From Alistipes sp. (GTDB lineage: Bacteria > Bacteroidota > Bacteroidia > Bacteroidales > Rikenellaceae), in NCBI GenBank assembly GCA_021201825.1, contig JAJQED010000017.1:1-64000 (forward strand): a stretch of 64,000 nt of DNA. The letters are read 5' to 3'. This document shows positions 17,715 to 25,622 of the stretch, piece after piece (position 1 is the stretch's first letter; every line of letters begins with the position of its first letter). The translations under genes were made by a program, and so were the position numbers. The notes under the pieces are model-generated. The model did not search any database. It was not told the origin of the DNA and saw only the letters and a program-made list of their open reading frames with translations.

Positions 17715-19220
17715 ATGTTACGAAAACTCAGGCGGGTTTTAGGCGGGATATTCCTGGCTTTAATCACGTTATTGTTCCTCGATTTCACCGGTGCACTGCA
17801 CGGTGTACTGGGCTGGACGGCCGATGTCCAGCTTGTCCCGGCCATCCTGTCGGGAAGTTTAATTATCCTTGCCGTACTGCTTGTGGTCACCCTGTTGCTG
17901 GGCCGGGTTTATTGTTCTGTTATATGCCCTCTGGGCGTGATGCAGGATGTCTGTTCCTGGAGCGCTGGCAGGGTAAACAAGAAAAGGCGGTATTCCTATT
18001 CGCGGGCTGTGAGCTGGCTCCGGTACACGGTGCTCGGTATTTTCATTATAGCCCTGGTCGCCCACGTCGCGGCGCTCGTCACCCTTATCGAGCCATACAG
18101 CGCCTACGGGAGGATAGCCACCAATATTTTCGCGCCGGTTTACCGGCTCGGCAATAACCTGCTGGCATATTTTGCCGCCCGGGTGGACAGTTATGCATTT
18201 TACCATACGGACGTATGGGTGAAAGGTTTCGGTTCGCTGGCCGTTGCCCTCATCACGCTGATCGTTATCGGACTGCTGGCCTGGCGCAACGGCAGGACAT
18301 GGTGCAATACCGTTTGCCCGGTGGGAACACTGCTGGGTTTCATATCGAGGTTCTCGGTGCTTAAACCCGTCATCGACCCGGCTAAATGTACAAAATGCAG
18401 CCAGTGTTCACGGGTTTGCAAGGCATCATGTATAGACTACGACAATTACGCCATAGACCACAGCAGGTGTGTGACCTGCATGAACTGCATCGACAAATGC
18501 AAATTCGACGCCCTGCATTACACCGCCAAACGCTATAAGCTCAATGCGGCTGCGGAGAACGCGGCTGACGATACGGCAGAAGGCGGCACAAACAATGGAA
18601 TGTCCCGGCGCGGCTTCCTCTCGGTTGCCGGTATACTTGCCGTCTCGAACACCGTTAAGGCCCAGGCCCCAATCGCCGACGGCGGCCTTGCGGTCATAGA
18701 GGACAAGAAGATCCCCGACCGGCAGACGGCGGTCCTGCCCCCGGGCTCTGACAACGCCCGCCATATGAAGATCCATTGCACGGGCTGCCAGCTGTGCGTG
18801 TCGGCCTGCCCGAACAATATACTGCGGCCGTCGAATAAATTCTCTACTTTTATGCAGCCCGAGATGTCTTTCGAGCGGGGTTACTGCCGCCCGGAATGTA
18901 CCCGGTGCTCGGAGGTGTGTCCTACGGGGGCTATCCGGCGCATCACCCCGGTCGAGAAGTCTTCGATCCAGGTCGGGCGCGCGGTATGGATCAAGGAGAA
19001 CTGCGTGGTCAACCGTGACGAAGAACCGTGTACAGCCTGTGAACGGCACTGCCCTACCGGTGCGATCACGCTCATTTCACGCAACAACGACGACAAGCTG
19101 AAAATACCCGTGGTGGATACGGAGATTTGTATCGGTTGCGGGGCCTGCGAAAATCTCTGCCCGTCCCGTCCGTTCAGCGCCATCTATGTGGAGGGCATCG
19201 AGAGGCACAGGACGATCTAA
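17715..19220 (+). CDS. NapH-like membrane polyferredoxin fused to NapG-like Tat-type ferredoxin domain
   Basis: NapH-type CSVICPLGVMQ and CNTVCPVGTLL motifs, two cytoplasmic [4Fe-4S] sets (CTKCSQCSRVC, CVTCMNCIDKC), internal MSRRGFLSVAGILAVS, then four more [4Fe-4S] motifs. Confidence 0.85.
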   Translation: MLRKLRRVLGGIFLALITLLFLDFTGALHGVLGWTADVQLVPAILSGSLIILAVLLVVTLLLGRVYCSVICPLGVMQDVCSWSAGRVNKKRRYSYSRAVSWLRYTVLGIFIIALVAHVAALVTLIEPYSAYGRIATNIFAPVYRLGNNLLAYFAARVDSYAFYHTDVWVKGFGSLAVALITLIVIGLLAWRNGRTWCNTVCPVGTLLGFISRFSVLKPVIDPAKCTKCSQCSRVCKASCIDYDNYAIDHSRCVTCMNCIDKCKFDALHYTAKRYKLNAAAENAADDTAEGGTNNGMSRRGFLSVAGILAVSNTVKAQAPIADGGLAVIEDKKIPDRQTAVLPPGSDNARHMKIHCTGCQLCVSACPNNILRPSNKFSTFMQPEMSFERGYCRPECTRCSEVCPTGAIRRITPVEKSSIQVGRAVWIKENCVVNRDEEPCTACERHCPTGAITLISRNNDDKLKIPVVDTEICIGCGACENLCPSRPFSAIYVEGIERHRTI

Positions 19221-19238
19221 CCCTGAAAAACGAAAGAA

Positions 19239-20615
19239 ATGTCACAGGATAACAAAAAAAATATATCGCGCAGGGATTTCATAAAGACCCTCGGGGCCGG
19301 GGCGGTCGTCACGTCCGCCGCATTGGCCGGTTGCAAGCCCAAGGGGCAGACCAATACAAGCAGTATTACAGGCGAGGTTCCCACCGATAAAATGACTTAC
19401 CGGACCAACCGCCATACCGGGGACAAAGTATCCCTGTTGGGCTACGGTTGCATGCGCTGGCCGATGAAAGACGGCGAAGTGGATCAGGATGCTGTCAACG
19501 ACCTGGTTGATTATGCCCTGGACCACGGCATCAATTACTTCGACACCGCACCGGGTTACCTACGTGGCCTCTCGGAGGCGGCCACGGGTGCGGCCCTGAA
19601 GCGGCATCCGCGCGAGAAATATTTCATCGCCACCAAACTTTCGAACATGGCGCAGGATAAATATGCCCGCAGCCGCGAGGGTTCGATCGCGATGTACCGG
19701 CAGTCGTTCGAGCGGATGCAGATAGATTATATAGACTACTATCTGCTTCATTCCATCGGCGGGGACAATGTAGCGGGGGTAAAGGAGCGGTTCGTGGATA
19801 ACGGGATGATCGACTTCCTGTTGGAGGAAAAGGAAGCGGGCCGGATACGCAACCTCGGATGGTCTTTCCACGGAGACGTGGAGGCGTTCGACTACCTGCT
19901 GGCTTACAATAACATACAATGGGATTTCGCCATGATCCAGCTGAACTATATGGACTGGCACCATGCCACCGGGCGCAATGTAAATGCCGAATACCTCTAT
20001 ACCGAACTGGAGAAGAAGAACGTGCCGGCCATCGTGATGGAACCGTTGCTGGGCGGCCGCCTGTCCCGGCTCAACTCACTGAGCCAGGCCCCGTTACGGC
20101 AACTGCACCCGGACGACACCCCGGCCAAATGGGCGTTCCGGTATGCCGGAAGCCCGGACAATATCCTAACCGTACTCAGCGGGATGACTTACCTCGAGCA
20201 TTTACAGGAGAATATACGTACCTATTCGCCGCTCGAGCCGCTCACACCGGCCGAGTACGATGCCCTGGAAGAGGTTACACAGCTCATGCTCAACGACGAC
20301 TTCATACCGTGTACCGAATGCCAGTACTGTATGCCCTGCCCTTACGGGATAGACATACCAGGCGTTTTTTCGCATTACAACCGCGTTGTGAACGAACAAC
20401 GGATGCCGGAAGATGCGGGTGATCCTAACTACCGAAAATACCGGCGGCAATTCCTTATAGGTTATGACAGGAGCGTGGAGGGCACCAGACAAGCAAATCA
20501 CTGCATCGGCTGCGGCATCTGCAAACCTGAATGCCCGCAGAGAATACCTATCCCCGATGAGATGAACCGTATCGACGAGTTCGTGGAAAAATTACGGCTC
20601 GAGGGTAAAATATAG
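19239..20615 (+). CDS. Tat-exported aldo/keto reductase with C-terminal ferredoxin domain
   Basis: SRRDFIKTLGAGAVVTSAALAGC (Tat plus lipobox); GYGCMRWP, YFDTAPGY; CTECQYCMPCPYGIDIP and CIGCGICKPECPQRIPIP. Confidence 0.9.
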   Translation: MSQDNKKNISRRDFIKTLGAGAVVTSAALAGCKPKGQTNTSSITGEVPTDKMTYRTNRHTGDKVSLLGYGCMRWPMKDGEVDQDAVNDLVDYALDHGINYFDTAPGYLRGLSEAATGAALKRHPREKYFIATKLSNMAQDKYARSREGSIAMYRQSFERMQIDYIDYYLLHSIGGDNVAGVKERFVDNGMIDFLLEEKEAGRIRNLGWSFHGDVEAFDYLLAYNNIQWDFAMIQLNYMDWHHATGRNVNAEYLYTELEKKNVPAIVMEPLLGGRLSRLNSLSQAPLRQLHPDDTPAKWAFRYAGSPDNILTVLSGMTYLEHLQENIRTYSPLEPLTPAEYDALEEVTQLMLNDDFIPCTECQYCMPCPYGIDIPGVFSHYNRVVNEQRMPEDAGDPNYRKYRRQFLIGYDRSVEGTRQANHCIGCGICKPECPQRIPIPDEMNRIDEFVEKLRLEGKI

Positions 20616-20630
20616 ACGGCCGAATGGCCA

Positions 20631-20666
20631 AAAGGAATAGCCGGGCTTTAGCCCGGCTATTCCTTT
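20631..20666. terminator. Bidirectional terminator between convergent genes
   Basis: AAAGGAATAGCCGGGC-TTTA-GCCCGGCTATTCCTTT, perfect 16-bp stem, overlapping the AbgT stop codon. Confidence 0.85.
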
Positions 20667-21639
20667 AAATGCCGTTATAGAATATTCCAGACCCCGGACC
20701 CAGCGGCAACCCGGTTAGGATCCAAACAATAAGCAACACTATCCAAACCACGAAGAACGAGATGGAATAAGGCAACATCGTGGATATAAGGGTTCCTATA
20801 CCGGCCTGCTTGTCGTATTTCTCGAAGTAAACGATTATCAGGGCAAAAAAGCTCATCATGGGGGAAATTATATTGGTCACGCTGTCACCGATACGGTAGA
20901 CGGCCTGCGACAGTTCGGGTGAGTAACCCATGAGCATGAACATGGGGACGAAGACCGGGGCCAGTATAGCCCACTTCGCGGAAGCGCTGCCCATGAACAT
21001 ATTAAGGAAAGCCGAAAAGAGTATGAACAACACCATCAGCGGTATCATCGGCATGTTTATGCCCTGCAGCCAGTTTGCCCCGTCTATGGCGAGAATCAGC
21101 CCGAGGTTGCTCCAACGGAACCAGGCGACGAACTGAGCCGCAAAGAATACCAGCACAAGGAACGATACCAGGGTTTTGAAACTGTCCGTCATCCCTTTGA
21201 TCACGTCGCCGTCCGACCGGAACTTTTTCGTCACAACCCCGTAAGCGATTCCTACCGTAGTGGTTATGAGAAACAGCACGGCAATGAAACCGGTCAGGCT
21301 TCTGGTGCTGCGTGCCCCGGGCCGCATGCTGACTTTCGTGATCGTATTGGTCGGCATCCTCTCCAATATCGCTTCTGACCTCGGGTATATCCTGATAATC
21401 CCCAGCAGGATACGGTGCAGGCACTCGACAGATACAAGGTTATCGACCTCTACCGGCTGTCCGGTTGCCGGATGTACGGCAGTCCACCCCATCAGGCTTC
21501 CTATCCAGGAGACCAGGAGTACGACCAGTGCAAGCAAACCGAACAGGGACGCCGGATGCGGCAGGGCATTGCCCGCACGTTCCACGAACATGAGAAACCG
21601 TCCCTTACCTTTTTTATTACCCGCTGTAATCCCGCTCAT
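20665..21639 (-). pseudogene. AbgT family transporter, internally rearranged (central portion deleted and partly inverted)
   Basis: N-terminal FVERAGNALPHPASLFGLLAL...VSVECLHRILLGII and C-terminal GFIAVLFLITTTVGIAYG...MGSASAKWAILAPVFVPMFMLMGYSPELSQAVYRIGDSVTNIISPMMSFFALI are AbgT; 324 aa versus ~510 in family; missing helix is encoded on + strand at ~21300-21403. Confidence 0.75.
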
Positions 21640-21726
21640 AGGCTTTTATCAAGGATGGGAATATACCCAAATCCCCCGGAAAATCCAAAACGGGGGACAC
21701 TGCAGCCTATTTTTTATGCCCGATTA

Positions 21727-21758
21727 TTTGGCGGAAACGATTTAAATACGGACTTTTG
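21727..21758 (+). promoter_or_regulatory. Candidate Bacteroidota promoter upstream of putative ncRNA
   Basis: TTTG (21727-21730), 20-nt spacer, GACTTTTG (21751-21758; one mismatch to TAnnTTTG). Confidence 0.4.
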
Positions 21759-21759
21759 T

Positions 21760-21929
21760 TATGCCTGCCCACCGGAACCGCTATCTGTGCGGCCCGCTGC
21801 GGCAGGTGATTTAGGGTTTATTCAATATTATTGTGGAATATTGCAGTATAGGCCATGATGAAGCAGGCTTTAGCGGCATAGGCCGCATTATAGACAGTGC
21901 CGCGCGGGAATTATCCCGCGCGGTTTTTT
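21760..21929 (+). ncRNA. Candidate structured non-coding RNA ending in intrinsic terminator
   Basis: No convincing coding potential; stems CCTGCC/GGCAGG, CCGC/GCGG, CAATATT/AATATTG, GCGGC/GCCGC, terminator CCGCGCGGGA-ATTA-TCCCGCGCGG-TTTTTT. Confidence 0.45.
21900..21929 (+). terminator. Strong intrinsic terminator not preceded by any + strand gene
   Basis: 10-bp perfect GC-rich stem followed by T6. Confidence 0.85.
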
Positions 21930-22133
21930 ATACTGTAAAAAAATCCCCCTTTAATATATTTATTACCCGATTCCGGCATTTGTTTTTTATCTTAGCAAAG
22001 TCTTTTGATCCTGCCAGGCCCCTTTAACCCACAGATCCGGCCGCAGGCCCGTAAACCATAACATGTTACTCTCCGCACGGAGGAATCATGCCCGACGATT
22101 TCCGTGCGGCCCGAACCGATTAATGAAAAAACT

Positions 22134-23334
22134 ATGGCCGTAAAACGTAAGGGAAGTTCTTTCCGTAAAATGAGTACCGAAAGGAAACTCGAATCAATAT
22201 TTTTGTTCGTCACCGGACGGTGCAACGCCAAATGCGCCATGTGCTTCTATGCCGGCGATATGGACGATAGGCTCGGGGAGCTGACGTTCGACGAGATACG
22301 CAAAATCTCCGAGACCGCCAGGGATATAAACAAGCTGTGGATATCCGGCGGTGAGCCTACCCTGCGGGAAGACCTGCCCGAGATCATCGAGATGTTCTAC
22401 CGCAATAACCACATAAAGGATATCAACTGGCCAACCAACGGGTTGCAGGCCGACCGGGTCATCGAATGGGTCAGGCGCATCCGCAAGAGCTGTCCGGACT
22501 GTAACGTATCGATCAGCGTTTCGATGGACGGCTTCACCGATACGCACGACAAACAGCGCGGCGTTCCGGGCAATTTCTATAAGGCACTCGACCAGATACG
22601 ATAACTTCGCCGACGACGGCTATGTGCTGCAAACGCTCGCCACGGTGATCACCAAATATAACGTGGAGCAGATTTACGACCTGATGTACTGGATCTACGG
22701 CCGTTTCAAATCCTCGAATCATATCATAGAGGCCGCCCGGGGAGAGACCCGTGAAGAGGGGGTAAAGGTGCTGAACGAGCAGTCGCTCCGCGCGATCCAG
22801 GACGAAGTGGCACCCATGTATTCGGCTTACGCCAAACGGATGTCCGAGGGGGTAAGTTTTCTACGTAAGCCCGTCACCCGCTTTATTTACCAGGGTTTTC
22901 TGCGCACCATGTTCAACATCCGCGCGGATAATCTCGAGGGGCCCAAGCCGTGGGGTATGGACTGCACGGCCGGAGAAACCACCCTTGTTATCGATTATGA
23001 CGGGCGGTTCCGCGCCTGTGAACTCCGTCCGCAGCTGGGGAACGTTAAGGATTACGGCTGTGACGTGCAGGCCATAATGAACAGCGAGGCCATGAAAAAC
23101 GAGATCGAGGCCATAGGTTGCGGCCATAAGGCAAACTGTTGGTGTACTCACGGCTGCTGGATTTCGGCTTCCCTTGCGTTCAATCCCAAACAGATGATCA
23201 AAAAAGTGTGGCAGGGCTATCGGGAGACCCGCAAGCTCAACAAACCTCTGAATATTACCGAAGAGCGGCTTCAGGCCCTCGAAGTTAAATACAACGTCGA
23301 CAGGGAGAAACTGGCGGCCATAGGTGTAATATGA
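22134..23334 (+). pseudogene. Radical SAM/SPASM-like protein interrupted by a frameshift near 22594-22604
   Basis: First part RCNAKCAMCFYAGD (CxxxCxxC) ends ...ALDQIR*; second frame continues DNFADDGYVLQTLATVITKYN...CTAGETTLVIDYDGRFRACELRPQ...CWCTHGCWISASL. Confidence 0.8.
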
Positions 23335-24611
23335 GGATACTGATTGTAACGAGGGGCTCGCAGGGTGATATCTACCCGTTCATCGCCCTTGCCACGGAAC
23401 TCAGGGGCCGGGGGCACCGGGTGACGTTCAGCCTGCCGCGCATTTTCGAAGAGCATGCCCGAAAAGCCGGACTGACCTATATCTTGCAGGACGAAGACGA
23501 TATTGGCGGGATGATAAACCGCACGGCCGAAACCAAACAAAAGGCCCGGGAAGTTCTGCGGTGGATGCGGGGAGTGATCGATATGCAGTTCCGGCAGCTG
23601 GTCCCGCTAATGGAAGAGCACGACCTGCTGATCGCTGCCAATACCGAATTCGCCGCTGCCAGCGTTGCCGAATATTGCGGCAAGCCCATTATCCGCACGG
23701 CGTTCGGGCCGTTCCTGCCCAGCCGGAACATCCCGCCGGCCGTAATGCCGTTCCCGAAACCGGGGAAGATACTTAGTCCCATGTTCTTCTGGAAGTTGCT
23801 CAACGTGAGCACAAACTTTATGGTACGGAAGACCATCAACCGCAACCGGGCGTCGCTCGGCATGGAACCGGTGAAGAATTTCGGGTACCACACGGCGGAG
23901 TACTGCGATAATTTTTTGCTCTACAGCCCCACCCTCGGCAGTACCGACCCGGACTGGAGCAGTAAATACCAATGGGCCATCGGCGGATACAGCTTCAACG
24001 ACTCTATGGAATACGACAAAAGGGAATTCGATCGGCTGATGACGTTTATCAAGGGAGACGACCGCCCTACCCTTTTCTTCACCCTGGGCAGCTGCAATGA
24101 CAAGAACCGGGACCGGTTCTGCAGTATGCTCGCACAGATTTGCCTTGCGGAGGATTATAAACTGGTGATCGGCTCGGGGTGGTCCGGGACCGGGACCCAC
24201 CTGGAGGGCAACGACTCTTTTTACGTCCTTAGTTCGACCATCCCCCATAATTTGTTCCTGCCGCATTGTGCGGCGGCCATCCACCACGGCGGCTGCGGCA
24301 CAACCCACAGCATGGCAAGGGCCGGGATACCGCAGATGGTCGTACCGATATTCGTAGACCAGCACTATTGGGGTTACCGGGTAACCACTCTCGGCCTTGG
24401 TCCTGCAAGGGCAAAACTTGGCAAGATAAAACGGGCCGAACTGCACAGGCGGATAAAGGACCTGATGACCAACCCGGCCTATAAGCAGAACGCCGCCGAT
24501 ACCGGGGCAAAGTTACGGGCGGAACACGGACCGCAGGCCCTTTGCGATTATATCGAGCGGAACTATCCCCAGACAGTCGGTGAAAAACAGGAGGAACGGC
24601 ATGCTTATTAG
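23331..24611 (+). CDS. GT1/UGT-like glycosyltransferase
   Basis: MRILIVTRGSQGDIYPFIALATELRGRGHRVTF; C-terminal HHGGCGTTHSMARAGIPQMVVPIFVDQHYWGYRV. Confidence 0.9.
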   Translation: MRILIVTRGSQGDIYPFIALATELRGRGHRVTFSLPRIFEEHARKAGLTYILQDEDDIGGMINRTAETKQKAREVLRWMRGVIDMQFRQLVPLMEEHDLLIAANTEFAAASVAEYCGKPIIRTAFGPFLPSRNIPPAVMPFPKPGKILSPMFFWKLLNVSTNFMVRKTINRNRASLGMEPVKNFGYHTAEYCDNFLLYSPTLGSTDPDWSSKYQWAIGGYSFNDSMEYDKREFDRLMTFIKGDDRPTLFFTLGSCNDKNRDRFCSMLAQICLAEDYKLVIGSGWSGTGTHLEGNDSFYVLSSTIPHNLFLPHCAAAIHHGGCGTTHSMARAGIPQMVVPIFVDQHYWGYRVTTLGLGPARAKLGKIKRAELHRRIKDLMTNPAYKQNAADTGAKLRAEHGPQALCDYIERNYPQTVGEKQEERHAY

Positions 24612-24690
24612 CGCATTACTGGGACTGATAGCCGCCCTGATATACCGGATCTTCAAAAAGAAGAAAAAAGAGACGGGCGGGGACATGTAA
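24601..24690 (+). CDS. Putative 29-aa single-pass membrane microprotein with polylysine tail
   Basis: MLISALLGLIAALIYRIFKKKKKETGGDM; ATG overlaps the 3' end of the glycosyltransferase gene by 11 nt; below length cutoff of the ORF track. Confidence 0.5.
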   Translation: MLISALLGLIAALIYRIFKKKKKETGGDM

Positions 24691-24728
24691 GCGGGGGCCC
24701 GGCGTGGATGCCCGGCCTGCAAAGTAAT

Positions 24729-25622
24729 TTACCTTTCCGTCTCGTAAAGCTGGCGGATAATACCGTCCACCAGCCCTACTTTAGGAACGATCACCTCCGG
24801 GACCCCGGCCGAGACGGCGGCCTTGTAGAACAGGCCGAGGGCCGACAGTATAACGTCGGCGCGGTAGGAATTCAATCCTGCTTTTTCCATTCGTTCCGTG
24901 AACGAAAGGCTGGCCAGTTTATAATACAGGGTCTTGAGTTCCCCGGTACGGACCGGTTCGCCGATTTTTTTCTTTAGAAGTTTATGGACCTTGTTTATGT
25001 TGCCCCCGGTACCGATAATGGCGGCCGGTTTGAAACGGATGCCGATCTGCTCCAGATGGGCCGCGAAACGGGCCATCTCTTTCTCATCGGTACCCTTGCT
25101 GAGTATCCTCACGGTTCCCAACCGGAACGACTTGGATGAGATCTCCTTATGGTCGCTGTAAACGATTATTTCCGTACTGCCGCCCCCCACGTCCATATAA
25201 ACGTAGTTCTTATCCGGGTCGACAAATGTGTCGAACTCCCCGGCCTTATAGACGAGTTTGGCTTCTTCGATGCCGGTGATTATCTCCACCTTTATCCCGC
25301 TCGCCTTTTTGATGCACTTGATAATTTCCTTGCCGTTGGCCGCCTCGCGCATGGCGCTGGTGGCGCAGGCCCGGTACTTATCTACTTTATATGCCGTAAG
25401 CAGATGGGCGAAACCCTGCATGGCTTCCGAGAGCAGCTTTTTCTTTTCGCCCTCTATCTTCCCCTGTGTAAAAACGTCCTCTCCCAACCGGATAGGGACC
25501 CGGATATAGGCCGCTTTTTTGAACTCGGTCTCGTCGGTGTAAGCCTCGATATATTTGATCAGTAACCTTATCGCGTTGGAGCCTATATCGATGGCTCCCA
25601 GTATCTCGTTGGATTTAGGCAT
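24729..25622 (-). CDS. Ppx/GppA phosphatase family (exopolyphosphatase)
   Basis: ILGAIDIGSNAIRLLI, YVYMDVGGGSTEIIVY, IGTGGNINKVHKL; start MPKSNEIL. Confidence 0.9.
   Translation of the reverse strand: MPKSNEILGAIDIGSNAIRLLIKYIEAYTDETEFKKAAYIRVPIRLGEDVFTQGKIEGEKKKLLSEAMQGFAHLLTAYKVDKYRACATSAMREAANGKEIIKCIKKASGIKVEIITGIEEAKLVYKAGEFDTFVDPDKNYVYMDVGGGSTEIIVYSDHKEISSKSFRLGTVRILSKGTDEKEMARFAAHLEQIGIRFKPAAIIGTGGNINKVHKLLKKKIGEPVRTGELKTLYYKLASLSFTERMEKAGLNSYRADVILSALGLFYKAAVSAGVPEVIVPKVGLVDGIIRQLYETER

Noticed and set aside
20665-21639. Considering the 324-aa AbgT ORF a normal short transporter
   Set aside because: The central residues do not fit AbgT while the opposite strand in that interval does, so a rearrangement (or misassembly) is the better explanation.
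21260-21745. 161-aa plus-strand ORF as a separate gene
   Set aside because: Only ~35 residues are AbgT-like; the rest is antisense to the AbgT N-terminus, so it is better read as an inverted fragment than a functional gene.
23607-24446. 279-aa minus-strand ORF opposite the glycosyltransferase
   Set aside because: Antisense to a clear GT1-like protein; no domain features.
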